A model generated the notes under the pieces. That model made no database searches. It was not told where the DNA came from and was given only the letters and a program-made list of their open reading frames with translations. Positions 18,206 through 27,868 of a stretch of DNA of 64,000 nucleotides are shown here, one piece after another. Source of the stretch: Ruminococcus sp. (GTDB taxonomy: Bacteria; Bacillota; Clostridia; Oscillospirales; Ruminococcaceae); contig JAEELF010000017.1 of assembly GCA_016288815.1 (NCBI GenBank), forward strand, positions 50,164 through 114,163, written 5' to 3'. Position 1 is the first letter of the stretch. Each line of letters opens with the position of its first letter. The translations under genes were made by a program, and so were the position numbers.

Positions 18206-19296
18206 AACGAAAGACCTCCAAACTGCTTGCTCTTAAGCTTATTCTGCTTTTCGATCTTCTTGCGCTGCTTCTTCTTGGCGATCTCGTCCTTGTCACGGGT
18301 GAGATAGAACGCGATGCAGCCGAGGAACAGAGTTACGAAGAAGAGCAGAACGGACGCAGCGCCTGCAAAGCCCATCTTCGGGTCAGTCTGATCGTAGAAG
18401 TACTCGTAGATGTAGACCGCAATGGTCTTGAGGTTGTCGCTTCGATGATTCGGGTCATTGTGGTAGAGGAACGGAATATCGAACATCTGGAGACCACCGA
18501 TCATGGAAGTAACGAGAGTATAAGCCATGATAGGGCTGAGGAGCGGGAAGGTGATCTTTCTGAAGACCTGTCCCGAGCTTGCGCCGTCGATAGCAGCTGC
18601 CTCGAAGAGAGACGGGTTGATACCCTGGATACCGGACATGAGCATGATCATGGTATTACCGAACCACATCCATGTCTGGATAAACATAACTACTCCACGG
18701 GACTGCCATACACCAGTAATGAACTTTATGGAGTCGTACTTTTCCGAAACAGGATCCTGGCTTACAACACCGATCTTATGTAAGAAAAGGTTGAGGGAGC
18801 CCGGAACGTTCTCCGCCTCGCCGCAGAGCTGGAGGAAGAGTACAGCAACTGAAGCTGCCGTGATGATATTCGGAAGGTACATAACTACCTTGAAGAATCC
18901 CTTTCCCGGGATCTTGAGCTGAGCGTCCGTGAACCACACAGCAAGAGAAAGGGACAGAATTATCTGAGGAATGAAGTTTCCAAGCCAGAGGATAACAGTA
19001 TTACCAAAGGCATGGAGGAAATTCTCGTGGATTACTCTTGCGGTTCTGTCACCGATATTGAAGGAAACCTCGCCGTTGTCACCCATTACCTTGGTGCCAA
19101 CGCCTCGGAGAAGAGCCTTGTAGTTAGCAAGACCAACAGTCTGATCACCTGTATAATCCTTAAAGCTAAGAATAAAGGTGTTGATCAGAGGCCATAACTG
19201 GAAAAAGAAATAAACAACAAAGAAAGGGATTATGAACAGGTATCCCCATTTAGCATAGCTGATGGATTTGATCCTACGCCGAGCACCTGATGCCAT
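18202..19296 (-). CDS. Carbohydrate ABC transporter permease (MalF-like)
   Basis: SLFEAAAIDGASSGQVFRKITFPLLSPIMAYTLV; start re-set to 19296. Confidence 0.92.
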   Translation of the reverse strand: MASGARRRIKSISYAKWGYLFIIPFFVVYFFFQLWPLINTFILSFKDYTGDQTVGLANYKALLRGVGTKVMGDNGEVSFNIGDRTARVIHENFLHAFGNTVILWLGNFIPQIILSLSLAVWFTDAQLKIPGKGFFKVVMYLPNIITAASVAVLFLQLCGEAENVPGSLNLFLHKIGVVSQDPVSEKYDSIKFITGVWQSRGVVMFIQTWMWFGNTMIMLMSGIQGINPSLFEAAAIDGASSGQVFRKITFPLLSPIMAYTLVTSMIGGLQMFDIPFLYHNDPNHRSDNLKTIAVYIYEYFYDQTDPKMGFAGAASVLLFFVTLFLGCIAFYLTRDKDEIAKKKQRKKIEKQNKLKSKQFGGLSL

Positions 19297-19340
19297 AACG
19301 CACACACCTCTCAAACTGGAATAATATAGATAAATATACA

Positions 19341-19368
19341 CCTACGGAATACCGAAGTATTCCGTAGG
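19341..19368 (-). promoter_or_regulatory. 12-bp hairpin with C(UUCG)G tetraloop between binding-protein and permease genes
   Basis: Minus strand CCTACGGAATAC-TTCG-GTATTCCGTAGG; no following T-run. Confidence 0.75.
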
Positions 19369-19407
19369 CATACATATTACGTTGTTATAGTGAGTCGATC
19401 AGATGGA

Positions 19408-20871
19408 TCAGTCAACGTTGATTGCAGTTACCTGCTCAGCGATCTTGTCCTTGAATGCCTCAACTGTGTCATCCCAAGACTTGCCGCCATCGAGGTAGTT
19501 ATCCTTAACAGCCTCGATAAATGCTGTCTTGATTGTAGCATCGTAAGGAGTGATAAGACCGTTGAAGTTGATGTTCTTAGCGTTCTCAGCGAGCTCAGCG
19601 TAGAAGTTCTGACCGCCGAGGTTGTTTGTGATTGTCTCGTTGAATACTGTGTTGGAGCTGATAAGGCTATCCATTACAGCGCTGTTGTTTACATACTCAG
19701 GCTTAGCAACAGCGTACTTGGACATCTGGTCCTCGTTAGATGTTGCAGAGAGGATGAAGTCACGAGCCTCTTCGCCGTTATCAGTCTTCGGGTTAACAAC
19801 GATCCAAGTACCGCCCCAGTAGAAAGGAGTCGGGCCCTGGCATACTGCCCACTTGCCGTATGTCTCGCCCTCGATGCCTGCTTCCTCATCGTGACCAGTT
19901 GCCTGGAGAGCGAAGCCGCCGAAGCCCCATGTGGATACGAAGTAGCCCATGCAAGTGTCGTTTGTACCAGCTGCTGTCCACTCAGGTGTCCACTGGCCGT
20001 TCTTTGTGATACCGCCGCAGTCCCAGAGCTCCTTAGCTGTGTTAGCGAACTCCTCGCAGAAGGAATCGATCTGGAGAGTGTTGTCCTTAACCCACGGAGT
20101 TGTACGTCCGCAAGCGTAAGCCTGCCAGAGACCACCGAGAGTATCAGCAAGAGCTGTCTTGCCGCCGGACTGCTCAGATACTGTCTTAGCAGCGTCAACG
20201 AACTTAGTCCAGTCACCGATCTTCTCCTGCATCTCAGCGGGAGTCTTTGCACCGAGGTACTGCTCAGCGAGGTCAGATCTGTAGTAGAAGCCGCCTGCTG
20301 CTGCCTGCCAGGAAACACCCTTGCGGATACCGGAAGAAGACTTACCGATCTCCTCAGTGTACTTGTACATGTTAGCGAAATCAGAATCGCCGAGACCGAG
20401 GTCTGTGAGTGCAAGTGTCTTGGAGTCATCGTTGATATACTTGAGTGCCCAGTCAGCCTCGCAGAAGTATACGTCAAGGTCATCACCAGAAGTGAAGAGG
20501 TTGTCGTACTTCTCAGCTGCGTCGCCGCCGCCTACACCGAAGTTGATGAACTTGATACCGGAAACCTTGTCGTTAGCGAGGTCGTCCTTGATAGAATCAA
20601 AGCTGAGGCCCTTCCACTGAGCGATAAGGAACGGAACGTCATCTGCGTTCCAAGCAGCAACTGTGAATGTGTCGCCGCCCTTACCAACAGAATCAGCGAT
20701 CTGACCTGTGCTCTCAGCAGGAACGTCAGGTGTAGAGTTGTCGCCGGAATTTGCAGCTGTGTTGTCGCTTGTAGCAGCAGAAGAATCGTTCTTGTCGCCG
20801 CAGGAAGCGAATGCAGTAGCAGCCATAGCAAGTGTAGCTACTAAAGCTAATGTTCTCTTAAGTGTGTTCAT
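19408..20871 (-). CDS. Carbohydrate ABC transporter substrate-binding lipoprotein
   Basis: MNTLKRTLALVATLAMAATAFASCGDKNDSSAATSDNTAANSGD: lipobox; DUF-like extracellular sugar-binding protein; operon with permeases. Confidence 0.9.
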   Translation of the reverse strand: MNTLKRTLALVATLAMAATAFASCGDKNDSSAATSDNTAANSGDNSTPDVPAESTGQIADSVGKGGDTFTVAAWNADDVPFLIAQWKGLSFDSIKDDLANDKVSGIKFINFGVGGGDAAEKYDNLFTSGDDLDVYFCEADWALKYINDDSKTLALTDLGLGDSDFANMYKYTEEIGKSSSGIRKGVSWQAAAGGFYYRSDLAEQYLGAKTPAEMQEKIGDWTKFVDAAKTVSEQSGGKTALADTLGGLWQAYACGRTTPWVKDNTLQIDSFCEEFANTAKELWDCGGITKNGQWTPEWTAAGTNDTCMGYFVSTWGFGGFALQATGHDEEAGIEGETYGKWAVCQGPTPFYWGGTWIVVNPKTDNGEEARDFILSATSNEDQMSKYAVAKPEYVNNSAVMDSLISSNTVFNETITNNLGGQNFYAELAENAKNINFNGLITPYDATIKTAFIEAVKDNYLDGGKSWDDTVEAFKDKIAEQVTAINVD

Positions 20872-21125
20872 TAGATTTTTCCTCCTTAAATATGTATATT
20901 ATATCTCTCATGGGATATAATATGTATGGATAATTTTGGCGGATCGCCGTGCGCTTGTTTCAGCAGTGCGAATGTGCTCGCAGCGCCTATCCCCGTGCAG
21001 GGCTTCACCGTATCTGGCTTGTGGATCCGGTCGCCCGGAAGCCTGACTCACACCCTCAGCCTTGGATAGTCGCTCCGGCTGATGCCGCAGGACGTGCAGA
21101 CGGGCAGACGGTGTTCGTCTTTGCA
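20872..21125 (-). ncRNA. Candidate structured 5' leader of the sugar ABC operon
   Basis: GC-rich hairpin-rich block (about 20940-21125) in otherwise AT-rich intergenic DNA, starting right after a sigma-A-like promoter; second 10-bp hairpin at 20896-20923 next to the RBS. Confidence 0.5.
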
Positions 21126-21131
21126 ATTAAA

Positions 21132-21160
21132 AATATACAGCATTTTTTGTGCAAAGTCAA
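21132..21160 (-). promoter_or_regulatory. Sigma-A-type promoter for the sugar ABC operon
   Basis: Minus strand TTGACT-N17-TATATT. Confidence 0.7.
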
Positions 21161-21322
21161 TGCTTTGAATCGTTCTTTAATCTTTTTTGAGCACCTTGTA
21201 CATTTTCAACAGTTATTCTTCGGTAATAATTACATAAATCCAATGGTCAAAACCAAAAAGTTACAAAACGGTAAAAGTCATTTTCTCTCTATTTTCACGA
21301 ATTATACACTTCCGTTTTATAC

Positions 21323-21844
21323 CTATTGCCCAACTGTTACAAAATTGACGATCTCAGCGACCTCTTTTTGTTCAAGTTCATCAATGTACAAAAGCTCGTA
21401 AACATGGCTGTAGCCGCCGATCTCCTCACGGAGCCGGATAATATGTTCTGCCGTCGCCTCATCGACGTGCGGCAGCAGCATGAGCTCCTCCGCAGTCGCT
21501 GTGTTGATGTTTATCGGAGCGACCTCTTCAAGCGTGGGAACGTGCTCCGTGACGAACTCTGTTTCGGGCTCTGTCGTTTCAGGAGCGGATGTTTCAGGCG
21601 GGGCAGCGGTCGTCTTGGGAGGCTTGGTCGTCGTCACCTTGACCGTCGTCTGCTTCGGCGCCTTTGTCGCCGCGGGAGCCTTAGTGACCGCAGGAGCCTC
21701 CGTCACTTCGGGAGCAGTCGTCTCCACGACGGTCATCACGGGCACAGTCTCGGAGCGCCGCCGCGAAAATACCGCGATCCCGGCAGTAGCACCGACTATG
21801 ACCGCCGCTGCCGCAATGATCAGTATATCTTCCTTTGCTCTCAC
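21323..21844 (-). CDS. ComEA-like helix-hairpin-helix protein, membrane anchored
   Basis: N-terminal TM, T/P/A-rich linker, then APININTATAEELMLLPHVDEATAEHIIRLREEIGGYSHVYELLYIDELEQKEVAEI. Confidence 0.85.
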   Translation of the reverse strand: MRAKEDILIIAAAAVIVGATAGIAVFSRRRSETVPVMTVVETTAPEVTEAPAVTKAPAATKAPKQTTVKVTTTKPPKTTAAPPETSAPETTEPETEFVTEHVPTLEEVAPININTATAEELMLLPHVDEATAEHIIRLREEIGGYSHVYELLYIDELEQKEVAEIVNFVTVGQ

Positions 21845-21884
21845 TCCATCACCGCCTTCAGATCACACCGCGAGCGTATCCGCA

Positions 21885-24800
21885 TCACGAATTGTTTGCA
21901 TTATAAATAAGTATAAGGCTCGCGTCGATCGGGTCGATCAGACCGTCGCCGTTGTAGTCCGCCCGCGAAAGGAACTTCTCCTCTATCGGTGAGGGCTCGC
22001 CGTTCGTCGCGTTGGCATTGTGCACGAGTATCAGCGAGGCGTCCACGCCGTCCACCATGCCGTCGTTGTTGACATCGCCCACGAGCACGCCCCCGCTGAG
22101 GGTCATTATCGTCACCTTCGACGCAAAAGCCGTGTCCGTCGCGGCGTACCGCACTGCATATAGACCCTCACTGTCGCTCGCCGTGCTGCCGAACTCTCCC
22201 CCGAGGAGCGCCGACAGGTACTTCGTGTCGTCAGTCCCGAACATTGCCGCAGCGAGCACCCCGAACACTTCATCGTCGCTGAACGCATACATCTTTGCAA
22301 GCTCAGCGATATCCGTGCCGCCGCCGGACAGCGCCATGATCTCAAAGTCGAACCCGATCATTTCCAAACCGTCAGCGATCACCATGATCTCCGGCGTTAT
22401 CTCCGGCAGTTCGGGTGCCGCGGGGACATTTACCGTCAGCGGCAGACTGGCGAATTCGTCCTCGCCGGCTGCTATCTTAAGCGAGAGGGTCTCCCCCGGG
22501 ATAACGCGCACCGCATAGTTCATCGTCATGCCGGAGTTTATGAATTTGCCGTCGATGAGCCTCGGAGCCGCACTGACATAATCAGCCGAGCCCTCGGTGA
22601 GTATGAGCAGACGCCCCGTGTCGTCCTTCGGGATGAATCCCAGTGTCTCGCTGTAGTAGTCGAACTCCAGATCTGGCAGCACCGCCCTCTGCGGTACCTC
22701 GACGCTCACGTTCGTCTGGTCCAATCTCACCGTAATGGTCTGCCCCGCATACTCGCCCACGCTGCCGCCTTGCGGTATTTTCGTCCCGTCAGGAGCGTAA
22801 GCCGCCACGCCTTGATAGTCGATGGTCTCGTTCTCGAGGTCTATCGTCGCAGGACTTTTGACCACAGTAAGGGTCACGGTGCTGTCGGGGTCAGAGGTGC
22901 CCGTCAGCTCAAATGTTATCGTTATCACGTCACCGTAGTTTTCGGGTGCGATGTGGTCGGTGTAGGTGTAAGCCTTTATCGGGACGCCGTCCATAGTGAT
23001 GTCCGCCGCCGTCTCCGGGTAGAGATCGACGCAGTAATCCGACGGTCCGATGTCGATGCGGTATTCATTCTCGCCCACGCGCTTAGCCTTCCCGTAGACC
23101 GGATTAGAGTATATCCGCTGACCGTTCGAGCCGTTCACCATATTCGGGTACATTCTGTAGGAAAGCACATTGAACCCGCTCCTTGCCGGGGTGAACGTCC
23201 GCTGAGTAAAGGTGCTGAAGTCGGTCGTCGCGGAGACGGTCATCTTCTCCGTCACCTCAATGGGAGCGGAGTACAGCTCGTACTCCGAGCCGTTGACCGA
23301 CACATAGATATCGCTGCCGTCCTTGACTGACAGTTCAACGCGCTCGCCGGCGTGTATCTCGCCCGATATATGTGAAAAATCAACGGTATTCACGGGATTT
23401 CCGAAAGCCTTCAACGAGATGTTGCCGATGACCATTTCGAGGTCTCCCGCCGAGAACATCGTCCTATAGAGCTGCAAGGCGTTCTCCGCGTTCGCGAGCT
23501 CCTCCGTGTCCTCCGGCTCCAGACCGTCGAACAGCTGATCCTCAACGCTCTGCAGCAGAGCGTCCTTCTCCTCATCTGTGAGCGTGTAGCTGAAATCAGC
23601 CACGTCCTCCCAGCTCACGCCGTCGCCGCTGTAGAAGCTCTCCCCGGGGGCGGTGTGCGCGGAGACCGTATCATAGTCCTCATACGCTCCCAGACTGTAC
23701 AGCACCTCGCCGGACTCCGTATCGTTCACGGTGTAGCAGCCCTCAAGCGGTATAACATACGGATTGTCCGCGCAGTAGAGCTTCACCATAACGCCGAAGC
23801 TGCTCCCTGCGTCAACGTAGACGTCCTCGTCGAGCTCAAGGGTCATATAGCCTGTCATATCGCACGTTCCCGAGCTCACGCCGGATGGCTTTCCCGAGGT
23901 CGGGACAGCGGGGTCGGTGAGATCAGTATAGACAGTCACGTCGTAGGATGTGCCGGGTGTCATGATGTAGGTGGAGACCGCCTCTATCTGCATGGAGCTG
24001 CCGGCAGTGAAGACGTTCGCCATATATGAGGGCTCGGGATCGTCGGAGGGGTCATTGCCGCTCATTATCTGGAACGGTATGCAGTTGTCGTGCTGGAATA
24101 TCTCGGCATAGTTGTCCGCCGAACCGAGCTCATACACGCAGAACTCCCCTATCGACATATCGTCGTAGGATATCCAGATACAGCCGTCCTTTCCGGAGCT
24201 GATCCCCCAGCTGTTCTTGACCAGCCAGGCGCCGTCGTGCTCGGGCTCGTTCTTGAAATTCTCCTTGGGGAAGCTGTCGTCCCAGCCGATAATAGTTATC
24301 ATGTGGTTGGCGAAGCGCGGGGGCTTGCGGGTATACGACGAGCAGTACACATAGCTGTAGTTCTTCGAGGTATTCGAGTAGAACGAAGCCTCCACTGCAA
24401 GCCCGTCGTACACGAACTGCTTGATCTGCGAGTTCACTTCGCCGCAGTTGGAGCGTTCAGCGTCGTAGTCGAACATATACGCATTCTCGAGGTGGAAATC
24501 CGCTTCATAGCGCAGCGCCTCGGTCTTCTCGGCGTCCTCGAGGATATCAATGCGGTCGTAGGGCAGCTTGTCCTCCATGATCGGTCCCGACCACTGCGCC
24601 CACAGATTCGCCGTAACGCCTGCCATAGCGCCCGCGTCGAGAATATCCCCGACTGTCTCACCCTCAGCGTGCGGAACGGCGTACTCGCCCGTGTAGGACA
24701 TATAAGCCGTGTGCAGCTCAGAGAGATCGATACCGGGTACTCTGCCGATGAGGCTCGATTCAGCGCACGCCGCCGCCGAATGCGCCCAGCACGTCCCGTA

Positions 24801-25109
24801 CTGACCCTGATCCTTTATCCCGGTGATCGTGCCCTCAGTGCGCATATCGAAGCTCGCGGGCAGGTCAGATGAGCTCTCCGAGGCGCTTTTGTAGGGAGCA
24901 TACGGAGCAGTCAGACCGTACTCCCCGCCGGACTGTCCCCCGATCTTTTTCAGCTCAGGCACAGCGAAAGCAGCCGCCGGCGAGGAAAACCTGTTCAGTG
25001 GCGAATCCTCCGGCAGATACACAGCCTCCGCAGCCGCCGTCGCACACCACGCCCCTGCAATTACCGCAGCCGACAGAACAGCCGCAGCTCTCTTAAATGA
25101 TCTTTTCAT
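21885..25109 (-). CDS. Secreted C1 (papain-like) peptidase with C-terminal dockerin
   Basis: Signal peptide MKRSFKRAAAVLSAAVIAGAWCATAAAEA; DLPASFDMRTEGTITGIKDQGQYGTCWAHSAAACAESSL; ANHMITIIGWDDSF; WLVKNSWG; C-term GDVNNDGMVDGVDASLILVHNAN...ADYNGDGLIDPIDASLILIYN. Confidence 0.93.
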   Translation of the reverse strand: MKRSFKRAAAVLSAAVIAGAWCATAAAEAVYLPEDSPLNRFSSPAAAFAVPELKKIGGQSGGEYGLTAPYAPYKSASESSSDLPASFDMRTEGTITGIKDQGQYGTCWAHSAAACAESSLIGRVPGIDLSELHTAYMSYTGEYAVPHAEGETVGDILDAGAMAGVTANLWAQWSGPIMEDKLPYDRIDILEDAEKTEALRYEADFHLENAYMFDYDAERSNCGEVNSQIKQFVYDGLAVEASFYSNTSKNYSYVYCSSYTRKPPRFANHMITIIGWDDSFPKENFKNEPEHDGAWLVKNSWGISSGKDGCIWISYDDMSIGEFCVYELGSADNYAEIFQHDNCIPFQIMSGNDPSDDPEPSYMANVFTAGSSMQIEAVSTYIMTPGTSYDVTVYTDLTDPAVPTSGKPSGVSSGTCDMTGYMTLELDEDVYVDAGSSFGVMVKLYCADNPYVIPLEGCYTVNDTESGEVLYSLGAYEDYDTVSAHTAPGESFYSGDGVSWEDVADFSYTLTDEEKDALLQSVEDQLFDGLEPEDTEELANAENALQLYRTMFSAGDLEMVIGNISLKAFGNPVNTVDFSHISGEIHAGERVELSVKDGSDIYVSVNGSEYELYSAPIEVTEKMTVSATTDFSTFTQRTFTPARSGFNVLSYRMYPNMVNGSNGQRIYSNPVYGKAKRVGENEYRIDIGPSDYCVDLYPETAADITMDGVPIKAYTYTDHIAPENYGDVITITFELTGTSDPDSTVTLTVVKSPATIDLENETIDYQGVAAYAPDGTKIPQGGSVGEYAGQTITVRLDQTNVSVEVPQRAVLPDLEFDYYSETLGFIPKDDTGRLLILTEGSADYVSAAPRLIDGKFINSGMTMNYAVRVIPGETLSLKIAAGEDEFASLPLTVNVPAAPELPEITPEIMVIADGLEMIGFDFEIMALSGGGTDIAELAKMYAFSDDEVFGVLAAAMFGTDDTKYLSALLGGEFGSTASDSEGLYAVRYAATDTAFASKVTIMTLSGGVLVGDVNNDGMVDGVDASLILVHNANATNGEPSPIEEKFLSRADYNGDGLIDPIDASLILIYNANNS

Positions 25110-25187
25110 ACAAGACCTCCGAATCATCGTAATCACATTAATTCTAACACAATACACGCCAAAATGCAAGGATATACAAAAAAAGCA

Positions 25188-25211
25188 CCGCACAAACCAG
25201 TGTTTGTGCGG
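25188..25211 (-). terminator. Intrinsic terminator
   Basis: CCGCACAAA-N6-TTTGTGCGG flanked by A-run and T-run. Confidence 0.85.
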
Positions 25212-25219
25212 TTTTTGTA

Positions 25220-27748
25220 TCAAGCAGTAACGATGCTGTCTGCCTTGTGGAGCGCGAGCTTCTCAACAGCCTGCTCTCTCATCTTGTACTTGAGTATCTT
25301 TCCGGCAGCATTCATCGGGAAGCCGTCCACGAAGTCGATGTATCTCGGGCACTTGTGCTTAGCCATGCGCGCGAGGCAGAAGTCCTTTATCTCCTGCTCG
25401 GTAGCGTTCTCACCGGGCTGAAGAACAATGCAAGCCATTATCTCCTCACCATAGTCCTCATCGGGAACGCCGATGACCTGAACGTCCTTTACCTTGGGAT
25501 AGGTGTAGAGGAAGTCCTCTATCTCCTTGGGGTAGATGTTCTCGCCGCCGCGGATTATCATATCCTTTATGCGTCCGGTTATCTTGTAGTAGCCGTCGGA
25601 GGAGCGTCTGCGGGCGAGGTCACCGGTATGGAGCCAGCCGTCTGAGTCGATAGCCGCCGCGGTAGCCTCGGGCATTTTGTAGTAGCCCTTCATGATGTTG
25701 TAGCCGCGCGCAACGAACTCGCCGTCAACGTCGTCCGGCACCTCCTGATTGGTCTCAGGGTCAACGATACGGCACTCAACGCCGAAGATAGGTCCTCCGA
25801 CAGTATTGACGCGCTGCTCAATGGAGTCGGTGGTCTTGGACATAGTCGTCGCGGGTGAAGCCTCAGTCTGACCGTAGGTAATGCATATCTCGGACATATG
25901 CATCTTCTCGATGACCTCCTCCATGGTCTTTATCGGGCAGGGCGAACCCGCCATGATACCCGTTCTCATGTGGGAGAAATCAGTCTTCTCGAAGTTCTCG
26001 TGACCGAGCATAGCGATGAACATGGTCGGAACGCCGTGGAAGCAGGTTATCTTCTCGCGGTTTATGCAGTCCAGACCCTTTCTGGGGGAGAATCTCGTGA
26101 TAGGCGACATAGTAACGCCGTGAGTGACGGAAGCCGTCATCGCGAGCACCATGCCGAAGCAGTGGAACATCGGCACCTGTATCATCATGCGGTCAGCAGT
26201 GGAAAGATCCATGCAGTCGCCGATAGCCTTGCCGTTGTTGACAACGTTGTAGTGCGTGAGCATAACGCCCTTGGGGAAGCCTGTCGTACCGGACGTATAC
26301 TGCATATTGCAGACGTCGTGGATGTCGATAGTGCGTCTTGCCGCCTCGACCTCGCTGTAGGGGACGTTCTTGGAGAAAGCCATAGCCTCCTCCCATGTGA
26401 AGCAGCCAGGATTCTTGGAATCGCAGGTGATGACGTTCTTGAGGAAGGGCAGACGCGCGGACTTGAGCTGTCCGGGCTCGCAGGTATCGAGCTCGGGACA
26501 GAGCTCCCTGATGATGTCTACGTAATTGATGTTCTTTATACCGTCTATCATTACGAGGGTCATGGTATCAGACTGACGGAGCAGATACTCAGCCTCGTGG
26601 ATACGGTACTCAGTGTTCATCGTAACGAGCACAGCGCCGATCTTGGTGGTAGCCCAGAAGGTTATGTACCACTGCGGGACATTGGTCGCCCAGATAGCGA
26701 CGTGGTCGCCCTTCTTGACGCCCATAGCGAGCAGAGCGCGGGCGAACGTATCAACGTCGTCGCGGAACTCGGGGTAAGTCCTTGTGTAGTCGAGCTCAGT
26801 GTAGCGGAAAGCGTACTGGTTCGGGAACACCTCGCAGATACGGTCGAGAATGTCAGGGAAGGTGTAGTTGAGGATACGCTCCTTCGGCCACGGATACTGA
26901 CCGTCGCCACGGAGGTTGGTCTGCATGGCGTGCTTGTGGCTGGTCTTGTAGGGAGCCATATAGTCGGCGAACTGCGGTATAACGATACCCGCATCGCTGA
27001 GGTCAGCAGCCCAGCGCTTTACCCACTCGAGCGTGATGTAGCCGTTGTAGTTGATAGTGTCGAGCGCCGTGAGCATATCCTTTACGGGGATATCGCCGGT
27101 GCCCATGATACGGTACTCCACAGTGCCGTCGGGGCGCATTACGCTGTCCTTGACCTGCGTGTACTTGATGTACTCGCCGAGGTTCGCGACAGTAGTCTCC
27201 GGGGACTCGCCGTTGAAGCGGTAGGGGTGGTGCATATCCCAGAGGGCAGCCACCTTGCGGCTCTTGACAGCCTCGAGCACCTTTGCAAGACGCGCGGAAT
27301 CAGCGTAAACGCCGTTCGTCTCGACGAGGAGGGTAACGTTGTACTCCTCCGCTATCGGCACGAGCTCGATGAGCTCAGCGATTATCTGCTCGTCGTCGAT
27401 CTCGTCCACAGCCTTGGGGTTGAGGTCGGCGAGTATCCTTATGAATGACGTACCGAGCTTCTGAGCGAGCTGTGCGTAAGCGAGCACCTCAGCCTTGGTC
27501 TCGTCGAATTTATCCCTGAATTTCAGACAGGCGCCCGACGACAGGCAGGGTATCTCAAGTCCGAGGGAGCTAAGCTTTTCAATAGTAGCGGGAAGCTGCT
27601 GCTCAGTGAACGGCGGAGCCTTGACCGAAAAAATGTCGTTTCCGAGACCTCTTATCTCGATTCCGTCAAACCTGAAGTCCTTAGCCATTGAGTAGATGTC
27701 CGGCCATGACCAGTCCGGACAGGCCAGTGTGGAAAATCCAATCTTCAT
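25220..27748 (-). CDS. Fusion: xylose-isomerase-like TIM-barrel (sugar phosphate isomerase/epimerase) plus AMP-binding acyl-CoA synthetase
   Basis: N-term MKIGFSTLACPDWSWPDIYSMAKDFRFDGIEIRG...ETNGVYAD...GYITLEWVKRW; C-term QYTSGTTGFPKGVMLTH...GWLHTGDLARRRSSDGYYKITGRIKDMIIRGGENIYPKEIEDFLY. One uninterrupted frame. Confidence 0.92.
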   Translation of the reverse strand: MKIGFSTLACPDWSWPDIYSMAKDFRFDGIEIRGLGNDIFSVKAPPFTEQQLPATIEKLSSLGLEIPCLSSGACLKFRDKFDETKAEVLAYAQLAQKLGTSFIRILADLNPKAVDEIDDEQIIAELIELVPIAEEYNVTLLVETNGVYADSARLAKVLEAVKSRKVAALWDMHHPYRFNGESPETTVANLGEYIKYTQVKDSVMRPDGTVEYRIMGTGDIPVKDMLTALDTINYNGYITLEWVKRWAADLSDAGIVIPQFADYMAPYKTSHKHAMQTNLRGDGQYPWPKERILNYTFPDILDRICEVFPNQYAFRYTELDYTRTYPEFRDDVDTFARALLAMGVKKGDHVAIWATNVPQWYITFWATTKIGAVLVTMNTEYRIHEAEYLLRQSDTMTLVMIDGIKNINYVDIIRELCPELDTCEPGQLKSARLPFLKNVITCDSKNPGCFTWEEAMAFSKNVPYSEVEAARRTIDIHDVCNMQYTSGTTGFPKGVMLTHYNVVNNGKAIGDCMDLSTADRMMIQVPMFHCFGMVLAMTASVTHGVTMSPITRFSPRKGLDCINREKITCFHGVPTMFIAMLGHENFEKTDFSHMRTGIMAGSPCPIKTMEEVIEKMHMSEICITYGQTEASPATTMSKTTDSIEQRVNTVGGPIFGVECRIVDPETNQEVPDDVDGEFVARGYNIMKGYYKMPEATAAAIDSDGWLHTGDLARRRSSDGYYKITGRIKDMIIRGGENIYPKEIEDFLYTYPKVKDVQVIGVPDEDYGEEIMACIVLQPGENATEQEIKDFCLARMAKHKCPRYIDFVDGFPMNAAGKILKYKMREQAVEKLALHKADSIVTA

Positions 27749-27821
27749 TTTTATCATTCCTTTGAATAATTTCGAGTATTATAATCCATAAACGCCGCTT
27801 TTTTTATTTACGGCACAGATG

Positions 27822-27842
27822 TCAGGAGATCAGAGAGCGCAT
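27822..27842 (-). pseudogene. 6-codon mini-ORF with strong RBS just after the T-box terminator (remnant start or leader peptide)
   Basis: Minus strand AGGAAGGTGAAAAA-ATG CGC TCT CTG ATC TCC TGA. Confidence 0.4.
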
Positions 27843-27868
27843 TTTTTCACCTTCCTTTGCCTGGAGCG

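Noticed and set aside
19390-20844. 484-aa plus-strand ORF opposite the sugar-binding protein
   Set aside because: Exact antisense of a well-supported lipoprotein gene; Cys/Val/Ser-rich artefact of its codon usage.
20908-21126. 72-aa minus-strand ORF in the leader of the sugar ABC operon
   Set aside because: No RBS, no domain, and the region starts at a predicted transcription start; structured RNA is a better explanation, though not proven.
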